Shown here one piece after another: positions 33,635-42,265 of a stretch of 64,000 nucleotides of DNA. The notes under the pieces were generated by a model. The model saw only the letters and a list, made by a program, of their open reading frames with translations, did no database searches and had not been told where the DNA came from. A program made the position numbers and the translations under genes. This DNA is from PUPG01 sp964463915 (GTDB lineage Bacteria > Bacteroidota > Bacteroidia > Bacteroidales > UBA7960), in NCBI GenBank assembly GCA_964463915.1, contig CAYXEH010000007.1, positions 1 through 64,000 on the forward strand. Direction: 5' to 3'. The first letter of the stretch is position 1. Every line of letters begins with the position of its first letter.

Positions 33635-34627
33635 TTATTCCTTATCTAATTTGTACTTTGAAAGGTTCATTCCAAAGCTCAGGTTCTTCGATTTTATCAG
33701 TTCTTCCAATTCCGTCAGCGACTTCTTTCCAAAGTTTCTGAACTTCAGCAGGTCATGCTTGTTCAGGGAAACAAGGTCGGCCAGGGTTTCCACATCAGCT
33801 GCTTTCAGGCAATTCAATGCCCTTACCGACAGGTCAAGGTCCACCAGCTTGGTTTTCAAAAGTTGTCGCATATGCAGGGAGGTTTCATCGAATTCCTCGC
33901 TGGAAGCTTTCTCTTCAGTATCTATGGTGATCTTTTCATTGGAAAAGAGCATGAAGTGCAGAATCAGGATGCGTGCAGCCTCTTTCAGCGCCTCTTTTGG
34001 GGTAATTGATCCGTCTGTCAGAATTTCGATCACAAGCTTCTCGTAGTCGGTCTTCTGCTCTACCCTGTAGTTCTCTACGTGAAAAGTCACGTTTTTTATG
34101 GGCGTAAAAATCGAATCAACGGCGATGACGCCTACCACAGGATTCAGTCCCTTATTCTCTTCTGCGGGCACATACCCACGACCTTTTTCAATGGTCAGCT
34201 CCATGGTAAGGTTCACGGACGTTTCCATGTTGCAGACCACCACATCGGGATTCAGCACCTGGAAATTCGACAATGATTCAGCCATGTCTCCCGCCTTGAA
34301 TTGCTCTTTGCCACTGACATTCACAGTAAATTTTTCTGAGCTGGCTTCCTCCACCTGGCGCTTAAAACGAACCTGTTTAAGGTTAAGAATAATCTCAGTA
34401 ACGTCTTCAACAACGCCCTTGATGGTGGAGAACTCATGATCCACTCCCTCAATTTTTACTGAAGTAATGGCAAAACCTTCCAGTGATGAGAGCAGGATCC
34501 GTCGGAGGGCATTGCCAATTGTGATTCCATATCCAGGTTCCAACGGCCGGAATTCAAATTTTCCCAAGCGGTCGTCGGATTCAAGCATAATCACCTTATC
34601 CGGTTTTTGAAAAGCTAATATTGCCAT
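33635..34627 (-). CDS. rpoA: RNA polymerase alpha subunit
   Basis: 330 aa from the ATG at 34627 (MAILAFQKPDKV); an in-frame start at 34687 would overlap rpsD. Alpha dimerises to begin RNA polymerase assembly. The N-terminal domain (1-235) has RFEFRPLEPGYG-like and GNALRRILLSSLEG segments; the C-terminal domain (250-330) has LDLSVRALNCLKAADVETLADL and FGKKSLTELEELI, which contact UP elements and activators. It lies between rpsD and rplQ, as in most alpha operons. Confidence 0.97.
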   Translation of the reverse strand: MAILAFQKPDKVIMLESDDRLGKFEFRPLEPGYGITIGNALRRILLSSLEGFAITSVKIEGVDHEFSTIKGVVEDVTEIILNLKQVRFKRQVEEASSEKFTVNVSGKEQFKAGDMAESLSNFQVLNPDVVVCNMETSVNLTMELTIEKGRGYVPAEENKGLNPVVGVIAVDSIFTPIKNVTFHVENYRVEQKTDYEKLVIEILTDGSITPKEALKEAARILILHFMLFSNEKITIDTEEKASSEEFDETSLHMRQLLKTKLVDLDLSVRALNCLKAADVETLADLVSLNKHDLLKFRNFGKKSLTELEELIKSKNLSFGMNLSKYKLDKE

Positions 34628-34664
34628 TGGTTTTTGTTTTTTGTGATGAAAAAGTAAACAAACA

Positions 34665-35270
34665 TTACTTGGAATACAATTCCACAATAAGTTGTTCTTT
34701 AATATTCTCTGGAATCACATCCCGCTCGGGATAGTTAAGCAGCTTGCCTTTTTTGAGATCCTGATCCCATTCCAGCCAGGGATAGTTTCCGGAACGTGAT
34801 GCAAGTGAGTCAGAAATTGCTTCCAGACTCTGGGATTTCTCCCTTACACCAACGATATCACCGGGGCGAAGCGTGTATGAAGGGATATTTACAATCTGAT
34901 CGTTCACTGTAATATGGCGATGGCTCACCAATTGTCTGGCCCCTCTTCGGGTCGGAGCAATCCCAAGCCTGAATACTACATTGTCAAGACGTGCTTCCAG
35001 CAGTTGCAGCAGAACCTCACCGGTAATACCTTTCATACTGTTGGCTTTTTTGAAGGTATTGAGAAACTGCCTTTCAAGCAACCCATAGGTATACTTGGCT
35101 TTTTGTTTCTCCAGAAGCTGTACGCCATATTCTGAACGCTTTCTTCTCTTTTTCATCTGACCATGCTGGCCAGGGGGATAATTCTTCTTCTCGAATGATT
35201 TATCTGCACCGAAAATGGGATCTCCTAGCTTACGGGCAATTTTGGTTTTTGGACCTAAGTATCGTGCCAT
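34665..35270 (-). CDS. rpsD: 30S ribosomal protein uS4
   Basis: 201 aa. uS4 binds 16S rRNA early in assembly of the small-subunit body. It starts MARYLGPKTKIARKLGD and has the S4 RNA-binding domain RLDNVVFRLGIAPTRRGARQ and VSHRHITVNDQIVNIPSY. The N-terminal zinc-type Cys cluster of some uS4 proteins is absent. In E. coli uS4 represses the alpha operon; the palindromic leader upstream of rpmJ here could serve a similar purpose. Confidence 0.98.
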   Translation of the reverse strand: MARYLGPKTKIARKLGDPIFGADKSFEKKNYPPGQHGQMKKRRKRSEYGVQLLEKQKAKYTYGLLERQFLNTFKKANSMKGITGEVLLQLLEARLDNVVFRLGIAPTRRGARQLVSHRHITVNDQIVNIPSYTLRPGDIVGVREKSQSLEAISDSLASRSGNYPWLEWDQDLKKGKLLNYPERDVIPENIKEQLIVELYSK

Positions 35271-35312
35271 AATTATATTTGGTTCTTTTGATAATTTACA
35301 ACAATGGAGAAA

Positions 35313-35711
35313 TTACACCCTTCTTCTTTTGGGAGGGCGACAACCGTTGTGCGGCAATGGAGTAACATCCGTGATCTCTGTCACATCAAGACCTGATGCA
35401 TGCAATGTACGTATGGCCGATTCTCTTCCGGATCCGGGACCTTTTACAAATACCTTGATCTTCCGAAGACCCATGTCATGTGCAATCTTGGCTGCATCAC
35501 CTGCTGCCATCTGTCCGGCATAAGGGGTATTTTTCTTGGAACCCCTGAAGCCCATCTTACCTGCAGAAGACCATGAAATTACTTGTCCCTGTTGATTGGT
35601 AAGGGTAACAATTATGTTATTGAAAGATGCAAAAATATGTGCCTGTCCAAGAGGTTCTACTTTTACAACTTTTTTCCTGGCACTCCTTGTGCCTTTGGTT
35701 GTTTTTGCCAT
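35313..35711 (-). CDS. rpsK: 30S ribosomal protein uS11
   Basis: 132 aa. uS11 lies on the platform of the small subunit near the Shine-Dalgarno helix. Conserved parts include HIFASFNNIIVTLTN, SAGKMGFRGSKKNTPYAGQ, VFVKGPGSGRESAIRTL and the C-terminal DVTPLPHNGCRPPKRRRV. It lies 61 nt after rpsM and 42 nt before rpsD. Confidence 0.98.
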   Translation of the reverse strand: MAKTTKGTRSARKKVVKVEPLGQAHIFASFNNIIVTLTNQQGQVISWSSAGKMGFRGSKKNTPYAGQMAAGDAAKIAHDMGLRKIKVFVKGPGSGRESAIRTLHASGLDVTEITDVTPLPHNGCRPPKRRRV

Positions 35712-35772
35712 AGTTTAAACAGTTTTTCCTGATCAAGCGGTGCAATAGGCACCCACTTCAACTTATCTGCAA

Positions 35773-36150
35773 TTATTTGGTTGCCTTCTTCTTATTGGCA
35801 ACAGTTTTCTTCCTGCCTTTACGGGTCCTTGCATTGTTCTTGGTTTTCTGACCACGCAGCGGCAACCCGATACGATGGCGAATGCCCCGGTAACTCCCGA
35901 TGTCCATCAAACGCTTGATATTCATCTGTACCTCTGAGCGCAAAGCACCTTCTACCTTGAATTGATCACTGATGACATTACGCACCTTGGTAAGCTGCGC
36001 ATCGTCCCATTCCTCTACCTTCTGCTCAGGATCCACACCAGCCGCTTCCAGAATTTTCCGGGCGGTACTTTGACCAATTCCATATATGTATGTAAGGCTG
36101 ACAAAACCTCTTTTGTTCCTTGGAATGTCTACTCCAGCTATACGTGCCAT
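35773..36150 (-). CDS. rpsM: 30S ribosomal protein uS13
   Basis: 125 aa. uS13 sits at the head of the small subunit and bridges to the large subunit and P-site tRNA. MARIAGVDIPRNKRGFVSLTY at the start, IMDIGSYRGIRHR-like LMDIGSYRGIRHRIGLPLRG in the middle, and the basic tail ending in ARTRKGRKKTVANKKKATK, which reaches the P site. It is 27 nt after rpmJ. Confidence 0.98.
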   Translation of the reverse strand: MARIAGVDIPRNKRGFVSLTYIYGIGQSTARKILEAAGVDPEQKVEEWDDAQLTKVRNVISDQFKVEGALRSEVQMNIKRLMDIGSYRGIRHRIGLPLRGQKTKNNARTRKGRKKTVANKKKATK

Positions 36151-36177
36151 ATTATTTCCTTTGTATGGTTGAAAAAA

Positions 36178-36294
36178 TTACCCCTGACGTTGTTTGAACT
36201 TGGGATTCTTTTTGTTAATAACATAAATCTTCCCCTTCCGGCGTATCACTTTACACTCGGAACTTCTTTTTTTTACCGACACTCTGACTTTCAT
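36178..36294 (-). CDS. rpmJ: 50S ribosomal protein bL36, zinc-free type
   Basis: 38 aa: begins MKVRVSVKKRSSECK and ends NKKNPKFKQRQG. The C-x2-C ... C ... H zinc set of canonical bL36 is reduced to a single Cys (residue 14), so this is the zinc-independent form, as usual in Bacteroidota. It opens the last block (rpmJ-rpsM-rpsK-rpsD-rpoA-rplQ), 136 nt after infA. Confidence 0.95.
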   Translation of the reverse strand: MKVRVSVKKRSSECKVIRRKGKIYVINKKNPKFKQRQG

Positions 36295-36345
36295 TGTTAT
36301 TCTTTTTAAAAGTAATTATCGCCTGTCTAAAATTGTCAATCTTAT

Positions 36346-36368
36346 CCTGGTTAAACCAGGTCCTGGTT
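36346..36368 (-). repeat. Two overlapping perfect palindromes in the rpmJ leader
   Basis: CCTGGTTAAACCAGG (36346-36360) and AACCAGGTCCTGGTT (36354-36368) are each perfect 7-bp-arm palindromes with a 1-base centre, and they share one arm. Only one can fold at a time, the layout of a switchable RNA leader or of an operator. They lie in the 136-nt infA-rpmJ gap, about 50 nt before rpmJ. Confidence 0.7.
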
Positions 36369-36430
36369 AACTAAACAAAACCCATGCCGAATATTCAGAA
36401 ACGTAAATATTCATTCTCAAAACAAAACGC

Positions 36431-36649
36431 TTATTTATACCTGAAAGAAATACGTCCCTTGGTCAGGTCATAGGGAGACATCTCCACTTTAACCCTGTCG
36501 CCGGGAAGAATTTTGATATAATGCATCCGCATTTTCCCCGAAATATGGGCAGTAATGATGTGCCCGTTTTCCAGTTCGACACGGAACATCGCATTACCCA
36601 ATGATTCGGTCACTGTTCCGTCTTGTTGTATTGATGATTGTTTTGCCAT
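36431..36649 (-). CDS. infA: Translation initiation factor IF-1
   Basis: 72 aa, standard. IF-1 is an OB-fold protein that occupies the A site of the 30S subunit during initiation. Conserved: MAKQSSIQQDGTVTESLGN, MFRVELENGHIITAHISGKM, HYIKILPGDRVKVEMSPYDL and RISFRYK. It starts 3 nt after map, so translation is probably coupled. Confidence 0.98.
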   Translation of the reverse strand: MAKQSSIQQDGTVTESLGNAMFRVELENGHIITAHISGKMRMHYIKILPGDRVKVEMSPYDLTKGRISFRYK

Positions 36650-36652
36650 AAT

Positions 36653-37453
36653 TTACCGAATGATGACTGAGTTATTTATATTGTTCTTTAATGCCTCCTC
36701 AATAAATTCAAACGAAGACAACACATCTGCTTTTCCATTAACCACCGCGATGGTATGTTCATAATGACCTGATGGTTTTCTGTCAGCCGTGCGGATTGTC
36801 CAGCCGTCTTTTTCCTGAACAATAAAGCGCTGACCCATATTGATCATTGGCTCTATTGCCACCACCAGCCCATTCTGAATTTTTGTCCCTTTTCCTTTCT
36901 GGCCATAATTGGGCACCTCCGGTGGTTCGTGCAATTGTTTACCTACTCCGTGTCCTACCAGTTCCCGGACTACTGTATACCCGGCCTTTTCTGCATATTG
37001 CTGAATGGACCAGGAAAGGTCTCCAAGTGTATTCCCTTCAACAGCCTGTTCAATGCCGGTGTGCAGACAGTGCAACGTGGTTTTAAGCAAACGCTTCACA
37101 TCGTCCCTGATCTCACCCACTGCAAAAGTGTAAGCGGAATCGCCATAATATCCGTTTTTCAATACACCGCAATCGATGGATACAATGTCGCCTTCCTTCA
37201 GTGGTTGGTCTCCGGGAAATCCGTGCACCACCACTTCATTGGGTGACACACATAAGGTATAAGGAAAACCGTGGTAACCTTTAAAAGCAGGAACTCCGCC
37301 ATGATCACGGATAAAGGTTTCCGCAAGATTATCAAGATCCCTCGTCAGGATTCCAGGGCGGATGTGCCTGGCAATCTCCCCATGGGTTTTTGCAACAAGT
37401 AAAGAACTTTCCCTGATTAACTCTATCTCCTCGATGGTCTTATAATGGATCAT
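36653..37453 (-). CDS. map: Methionine aminopeptidase, type I
   Basis: 266 aa. Removes the initiator Met from nascent proteins. The pita-bread fold carries the five metal ligands: Asp in SIDCGVLKNGYYGDSAYTF (two), His in VGHGVGKQLHEPPEVP, and two Glu in VVAIEPMIN and GHYEHTIAV. No N-terminal zinc-finger extension, so it is type Ia. Placed between secY and infA as in many bacteria, tying N-terminal processing to translation and export genes. Confidence 0.97.
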   Translation of the reverse strand: MIHYKTIEEIELIRESSLLVAKTHGEIARHIRPGILTRDLDNLAETFIRDHGGVPAFKGYHGFPYTLCVSPNEVVVHGFPGDQPLKEGDIVSIDCGVLKNGYYGDSAYTFAVGEIRDDVKRLLKTTLHCLHTGIEQAVEGNTLGDLSWSIQQYAEKAGYTVVRELVGHGVGKQLHEPPEVPNYGQKGKGTKIQNGLVVAIEPMINMGQRFIVQEKDGWTIRTADRKPSGHYEHTIAVVNGKADVLSSFEFIEEALKNNINNSVIIR

Positions 37454-37464
37454 CCTGGTAAAAT

Positions 37465-38823
37465 TTAGCCGGTCATTCCAATTGGTGATGAGCGGCCTTT
37501 AATGCGGCCCGATTTGGTCAACCCATCATAATGCCGCATCAGCAGATGACTTTCAATCTGTTGTAAAGTATCCAGTACCACACCTACCATAATCAACAAT
37601 GAGGTGCCTCCAAAAAACTGTGAGAACTGTCCCGTAACTCCGATCAAACTGACAAGGGCAGGCATGATGGCCACAAAAGCCAGAAACAATGACCCGGGCA
37701 GTGTAATCCTGGACATGACATTATCAATAAATTCTGCGGTCCGTTTCCCTGGTTTAACCCCGGGAATAAAGCCCCCGTTTTTCTTCATGTCTTCCGCCAT
37801 CTGATTCGGGTTCACCGTAATGGCTGTGTAAAAATATGTAAAGAGGATGATCAATACAGCGAATGTAAAGTTGTACCAAAAACCGGTGAAATCAGACATT
37901 GTTGCCGCAAAACCACTGAGTGCCTCTGAAAATCCGGCAAGGGTGATCGGAATAAACATGATGGCCTGTGCGAAAATAATAGGCATTACCCCTGCGGCAT
38001 TGACTTTTAGTGGAATATATTGCCTGACACCGCCATACTGACGATTCCCCACAACCCTTTTGGCAAACTGAACAGGAATCCGGCGCTGACCCTGAACCAG
38101 AAGAATCACCATCACAATGACCCCCATCAGGATAACGAGTTCAATAAGGAACACCACCAAACCACCTCCGGCTTCTTCCATGCGCGCAATGAACTCAGCA
38201 AAGAGTGCAAACGGAAGATTGGCAATGATACCAACCATAATCAGGAGAGAAATACCGTTGCCTATGCCTCTTTCGGTAATCCTTTCACCCAGCCACATTA
38301 CAAACATGGTCCCTGAGATAAGAATAATCACCGAAGAGATCATAAAGTAGAGTGACGGGCTGGTGGCCCCAGGATCAAAGGGCATGATCCCTTCAGCAGG
38401 CAGCTGTGAAACCAGGTTGGCCAGATAAGCAGGGGCCTGGGCAGCTGTAATAAATACAGTCAGGTAACGAGTGATCTGATTGATCTTCTTCCTTCCGCTT
38501 TCACCTTCTTTCTGAAGCCGCTGAAAGTAAGGAACCGCAATCCCCAGAAGCTGAATTACAATGGAGGCACTGATATAAGGCATAATCCCCAGCGCGAAAA
38601 TAGATGCATTGGAAAAGGCACCCCCGGAAAACATATTCAGCAGTCCAAGCAAACCATCCTGGGTCTGTGCCTCCAGTTGCTGTAACTGATGAGGATCAAC
38701 ACCGGGGAGAACCACATAGGACCCGAACCTGTAGATCAGGATGATACCTAACGTGGTGAGGATCCTGTTACGAAGGTCCTCAATATTGTAAATGTTGATT
38801 AAAGTCTGAAAAAAACGTTTCAT
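37465..38823 (-). CDS. secY: Preprotein translocase subunit SecY
   Basis: 452 aa with ten predicted membrane helices. SecY is the protein-conducting channel of the Sec pathway in the cytoplasmic membrane. Features: LINIYNIEDLRNRILTTLGI at the N terminus, the plug region after GLLNMFSGGAFSNASIFALGIMPYI, and the cytoplasmic loop with GQRRIPVQFAKRVVG that contacts ribosome and SecA. The usual spc-operon position after rplO (9 nt). Confidence 0.98.
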   Translation of the reverse strand: MKRFFQTLINIYNIEDLRNRILTTLGIILIYRFGSYVVLPGVDPHQLQQLEAQTQDGLLGLLNMFSGGAFSNASIFALGIMPYISASIVIQLLGIAVPYFQRLQKEGESGRKKINQITRYLTVFITAAQAPAYLANLVSQLPAEGIMPFDPGATSPSLYFMISSVIILISGTMFVMWLGERITERGIGNGISLLIMVGIIANLPFALFAEFIARMEEAGGGLVVFLIELVILMGVIVMVILLVQGQRRIPVQFAKRVVGNRQYGGVRQYIPLKVNAAGVMPIIFAQAIMFIPITLAGFSEALSGFAATMSDFTGFWYNFTFAVLIILFTYFYTAITVNPNQMAEDMKKNGGFIPGVKPGKRTAEFIDNVMSRITLPGSLFLAFVAIMPALVSLIGVTGQFSQFFGGTSLLIMVGVVLDTLQQIESHLLMRHYDGLTKSGRIKGRSSPIGMTG

Positions 38824-38832
38824 TCCTTTGAA

Positions 38833-39279
38833 TTATAGCCGGTTTACACTTCCACCTGCGGTTTCAATCGCCTTGGCGGCAGTATCAGAAAAAGCATGGG
38901 CAGTTACCTCAATTTTAGCTGTCAATGTGCCCCTGCCAAGTACTTTAACCAATTCATTTTTTGACACAAGGCCATTGTTGATCAGGATATCCGGATCAAT
39001 TTGTTGCAGCCCTTTCTCTTCCGCAAGCTTTTGCAATGCATCCAGGTTAATGGCCTGATAAGCCACACGGTTGCGGTTCTTGAAGCCGTATTTAGGCACA
39101 CGCCTTCCCAGTGGCATCTGACCACCTTCAAAGCCAGGTTTGCTGCTATAACCGGCCCTTGATTTGGCACCTTTGTGTCCGCGTGTTGCGGTGTCACCGC
39201 TGCCGGCACCTTCTCCTCTTCCGATACGCTTTTTGGCCCGGACCGATCCTTTGGCTGGTTTAAGATTGCTTAAATCCAT
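38833..39279 (-). CDS. rplO: 50S ribosomal protein uL15
   Basis: 148 aa. uL15 binds 23S rRNA late in large-subunit assembly. The extended N-terminal half has KRIGRGEGAGSGDTATRGHKG and SRAGYSSKPGFEGGQMPLGR; the globular C-terminal half ends in TAKIEVTAHAFSDTAAKAIE. It is 36 nt after rpmD. Confidence 0.97.
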   Translation of the reverse strand: MDLSNLKPAKGSVRAKKRIGRGEGAGSGDTATRGHKGAKSRAGYSSKPGFEGGQMPLGRRVPKYGFKNRNRVAYQAINLDALQKLAEEKGLQQIDPDILINNGLVSKNELVKVLGRGTLTAKIEVTAHAFSDTAAKAIETAGGSVNRL

Positions 39280-39315
39280 TATATTGCAAATTTAAAAATA
39301 TTGAACAAAACGATA

Positions 39316-39501
39316 TTATTCCTTGACCTCTTCCACGGAAAGCAAATGTTTCACCTTATTGATCATACCTTCCACCTGGGGGGATCCTTCCACTAACACA
39401 GGGCGATTCAACTTTTTAAGGCCCAAAGCATCAAGGGTTCTCTTCTGTACTGCAGGTTTTCCGATCCTGCTTCTTACCTGAACGATCTTATATTTTTTCA
39501 T
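39316..39501 (-). CDS. rpmD: 50S ribosomal protein uL30
   Basis: 61 aa, compact alpha/beta protein of the large subunit. YKIVQVRSRIGKPAVQKRTL and ALGLKKLNRPVLVEGSPQVE, with the helix HLLSVEEVKE at the end, are family features. 12 nt after rpsE. Confidence 0.96.
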   Translation of the reverse strand: MKKYKIVQVRSRIGKPAVQKRTLDALGLKKLNRPVLVEGSPQVEGMINKVKHLLSVEEVKE

Positions 39502-39513
39502 TCCAACTGCTAT

Positions 39514-40032
39514 TTAACCGTTAAACACTTTGTCAAGGTTTACGCCACGTTGTTGTGCCACGGCGAAGGGATCACGGAGTTTCATCAGCGCATCCATGGT
39601 AGCCTTCACCACGCTGTGTGGGTTGGAAGAACCTTTGGACTTCGCCAGAACGTCTGTAATACCCACACTTTCAAGTACGGCACGCATGGCACCCCCCGCA
39701 ATCACACCCGTACCATGGGCAGCAGGTTTAATCAGTACGCGGGCTCCACTGTATTTCCCTTCCTGGGCATGCGGGATGGTTCCTCTATATACAGGCACCT
39801 TGATCAGGTGTTTTTTGGCATCATCAATACCCTTGCTGATCGCAGTAGTCACCTCTTTGGCTTTTCCAAGTCCGTGACCCACCACACCATTTTCGTTTCC
39901 AACCACCACAATGGCGGAGAAACTGAAAGTGCGACCACCTTTGGTTACCTTGGTAACCCTCTGTATACCGACAAGCCTGTCTGTAAATTCTATCTCGCTC
40001 GACTTAACCTTTTTTATATTTACGTTTGCCAT
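39514..40032 (-). CDS. rpsE: 30S ribosomal protein uS5
   Basis: 172 aa. uS5 lies at the mRNA entry of the small subunit and affects decoding fidelity. The N-terminal dsRNA-binding-like domain has RLVGIQRVTKVTKGGRTFSF and VVGNENGVVGHGLGKAKEV; the C-terminal domain has GVIAGGAMRAVLESVGITDV and KSKGSSNPHSVVKATMDAL. It starts 4 nt after rplR. Confidence 0.98.
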   Translation of the reverse strand: MANVNIKKVKSSEIEFTDRLVGIQRVTKVTKGGRTFSFSAIVVVGNENGVVGHGLGKAKEVTTAISKGIDDAKKHLIKVPVYRGTIPHAQEGKYSGARVLIKPAAHGTGVIAGGAMRAVLESVGITDVLAKSKGSSNPHSVVKATMDALMKLRDPFAVAQQRGVNLDKVFNG

Positions 40033-40036
40033 ATTC

Positions 40037-40396
40037 TTAGAATTTTAAGCCACCTTCTCTGGCCCCTTCTGCCAATGATTTAACTCTCCCATGATAAAGA
40101 TACCCGTTGCGGTCAAACACAATGTTTGAAATACCTGCCTGCTTTGCATGTTCTGCAATCACCTTACCAACTTCACGGGCAGCTTCAGTTTTGGTGATCT
40201 TCTTGTCATCCACTTCTTTGGAGATGGAAGAAGCGGCGGCAAGGGTCTTGCCGGCATAATCATCAATCAGCTGTGCATAGATCGCTTTATTGCTTCTGAA
40301 AACGGAAAGCCGTGGCTTCTCCGCAGTGCCGCGTATCTTTTTGCGAACGCGGTATTTTATCCTGGTTCTTCTGTCGAGATTCTTTTTTGTTGCCAT
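40037..40396 (-). CDS. rplR: 50S ribosomal protein uL18
   Basis: 119 aa. uL18 binds 5S rRNA in the central protuberance with uL5. RTRIKYRVRKKIRGTAEKPR, LSVFRSNKAIYAQLIDDYAG and the C-terminal FDRNGYLYHGRVKSLAEGAR are the family signatures. 31 nt after rplF. Confidence 0.98.
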   Translation of the reverse strand: MATKKNLDRRTRIKYRVRKKIRGTAEKPRLSVFRSNKAIYAQLIDDYAGKTLAAASSISKEVDDKKITKTEAAREVGKVIAEHAKQAGISNIVFDRNGYLYHGRVKSLAEGAREGGLKF

Positions 40397-40427
40397 CCTT
40401 GATACGGGATTTTAAATTTATTTACAA

Positions 40428-40985
40428 TTACTTGGCGGCAGCAGCTTTACCGGCTTTTCTGCGAATAACTTCACCTTGATAACGCACACCTTTACCTTTG
40501 TACGGTTCGGGTTTACGCAGTGATCTGATCTTGGCAGCTACCTGACCAATCAACTGTTTGTCATGGGATTCAAGAATAATGGTTGGATTCTTACCCCGTT
40601 CAGTAACGGTTTCGACTTTAACTTCTTTGGGGATCTCAAAAACAATATTGTGTGAGAATCCAAGAGCAAGCTCAAGCAACTGCCCGTTATGAGAGGCCTT
40701 ATATCCAACTCCTACGAGTTCCTGAATAATTTTGTACCCTTCGGAAACGCCAATGACCATATTATTGATCAACGAGCGGTAAAGACCATGAAAAGATTTG
40801 TATTTCTTCAGGTCGCTGGATCTGCTCAATTGAACCTGGCCTTCTTTAACCTCCACAGTGATGCTGGCATCTACCTGTTGAGTCAATTCGCCTTTGGGTC
40901 CTCTTACCGTAACCACATTGTCATCCGATACCGCTACGGTAACGCCATCGGGAATACTGATCGGATAATTTCCTATTCGTGACAT
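40428..40985 (-). CDS. rplF: 50S ribosomal protein uL6
   Basis: 185 aa from the ATG at 40985 (MSRIGNYPISIPDGV); an in-frame start at 41012 would overlap rpsH. uL6 lies near the sarcin-ricin loop and the factor-binding site. Two repeated domains; the C-terminal signature is near EPYKGKGVRYQGEVIRRKAG. Confidence 0.98.
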   Translation of the reverse strand: MSRIGNYPISIPDGVTVAVSDDNVVTVRGPKGELTQQVDASITVEVKEGQVQLSRSSDLKKYKSFHGLYRSLINNMVIGVSEGYKIIQELVGVGYKASHNGQLLELALGFSHNIVFEIPKEVKVETVTERGKNPTIILESHDKQLIGQVAAKIRSLRKPEPYKGKGVRYQGEVIRRKAGKAAAAK

Positions 40986-40996
40986 TTGTACCTCCT

Positions 40997-41395
40997 TTAA
41001 CTTACGTAACAAATAATTTCACCACCTACTTTCAGATTCCGGGCTTCCTTATCCGTAATAAGTCCCTTAGAGGTGGAAATCACAGCAACACCAAGGCCAT
41101 TCAACACCCTGGGTATTTCTTGGCTGTTACAATAACGCCGTAACCCCGGACGGCTTACCCGTTGGATATCATTGATGGCCGGGAGTTTTGTTACAGGATG
41201 GTATTTTAATGCAATCTTGATTACTCCGGGCGCCTTGTCATCTTCAAATTTATAATTGAGGATATAGCCCTTTTCAAAAAGAATCTTCGTGATCCCCTTC
41301 TTGAGATTCGATGCAGGAATTTCCACAATCCTGTGATTGGCCTTTACGGCATTCCTTATTCTTGTCAGATAATCTGCAATTGGATCGGTTATCAT
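40997..41395 (-). CDS. rpsH: 30S ribosomal protein uS8
   Basis: 132 aa. uS8 binds helix 21 of 16S rRNA and is the spc-operon repressor in E. coli. MITDPIADYLTRIRNAVKAN at the start, RVSRPGLRRYCNSQEIPRVL, and the C-terminal GVAVISTSKGLITDKEARNL are conserved. 31 nt after rpsN. Confidence 0.98.
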   Translation of the reverse strand: MITDPIADYLTRIRNAVKANHRIVEIPASNLKKGITKILFEKGYILNYKFEDDKAPGVIKIALKYHPVTKLPAINDIQRVSRPGLRRYCNSQEIPRVLNGLGVAVISTSKGLITDKEARNLKVGGEIICYVS

Positions 41396-41426
41396 TGTTC
41401 GAAAATAAAATGTTTTTTAAATAAAC

Positions 41427-41696
41427 TTACCAGCTTGCTTTGGTGACTCCGGGAATCAACCCGTTACTTGCCATCTCCCGGAAGTTAATACGGGATACCC
41501 CAAACTGGCGCATATAGCCTTTCGGTCTGCCTGTCAGCTGACAGCGGTTGTGTAAACGTACAGGAGAAGAATTCTTGGGAAGCTTCTGCAAGCCTTCCCA
41601 ATCACCATTCGCCTTCAGTTCAGCTCTTTTGGCCGCATATTTTGCTGCCATTTTTGCTCTTTTCCGCTCTCTGGCCTTCATGGATTCTTTTGCCAT
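41427..41696 (-). CDS. rpsN: 30S ribosomal protein uS14, zinc-free type
   Basis: 89 aa, the longer form without the CxxC zinc ribbon. Conserved: KAREKKRAKM-like KARERKRAKMAAKYAAKRAE, the loop NSSPVRLHNRCQLTGRPKGY and the tail FREMASNGLIPGVTKASW. It lies at the head of the small subunit near the A site. 11 nt after rplE. Confidence 0.98.
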   Translation of the reverse strand: MAKESMKARERKRAKMAAKYAAKRAELKANGDWEGLQKLPKNSSPVRLHNRCQLTGRPKGYMRQFGVSRINFREMASNGLIPGVTKASW

Positions 41697-41707
41697 GATG
41701 ATTCGAT

Positions 41708-42265
41708 TTATTGTTTCTGATTCTTAAATGGAACTCCAAATTCACGCAATAACGCAAAAGCTTCACGATCGGTCTGGGCGGTGGTCACAAATGTGATGTC
41801 CATCCCATTGATCCGGTTCACTTTGTCGATATTGATCTCAGGGAAAATGATCTGCTCGGGAATTCCCATCGTGTAGTTTCCCCGGCCATCAAATCCTTTA
41901 TCGTTGACACCTTTAAAGTCACGGATCCGCGGCAATGAAACAGCTACCAGTTTATCCAGGAACTCATACATGTTGTTACCACGCAAAGTCACCCTCGCTC
42001 CAATGGGCATCCCCCTTCTGAGCTTGAAGTTGGAAATGTCTTTCTTAGATTTGGTGGGAACGGCTTTCTGACCGGCAATCAATGTCATTTCCTCTATGGC
42101 GGTATCAATGATCTTTTTATCGGTAATGGCTTCCCCAACACCCTGATTCAGGCTGATTTTTACCAGCCGGGGTGCCTGCATAGGATTGGTGTAATCAAAT
42201 TCCTTCATCAGTGAAGGAACGATCTCCTTGCTAAATTTCTCTTTCAGTCTTGGTGTATAGCTCAT
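41708..42265 (-). CDS. rplE: 50S ribosomal protein uL5
   Basis: 185 aa. uL5 binds 5S rRNA and touches P-site tRNA. MQAPRLVKISLNQGVGEAIT, the GQKAVPTKSKKDISNFKLR segment, RVTLRGNNMYEFLDKLVAVS and the C-terminal TTAQTDREAFALLREFGVPF are present. It overlaps rplX by 1 nt. Confidence 0.98.
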   Translation of the reverse strand: MSYTPRLKEKFSKEIVPSLMKEFDYTNPMQAPRLVKISLNQGVGEAITDKKIIDTAIEEMTLIAGQKAVPTKSKKDISNFKLRRGMPIGARVTLRGNNMYEFLDKLVAVSLPRIRDFKGVNDKGFDGRGNYTMGIPEQIIFPEINIDKVNRINGMDITFVTTAQTDREAFALLREFGVPFKNQKQ

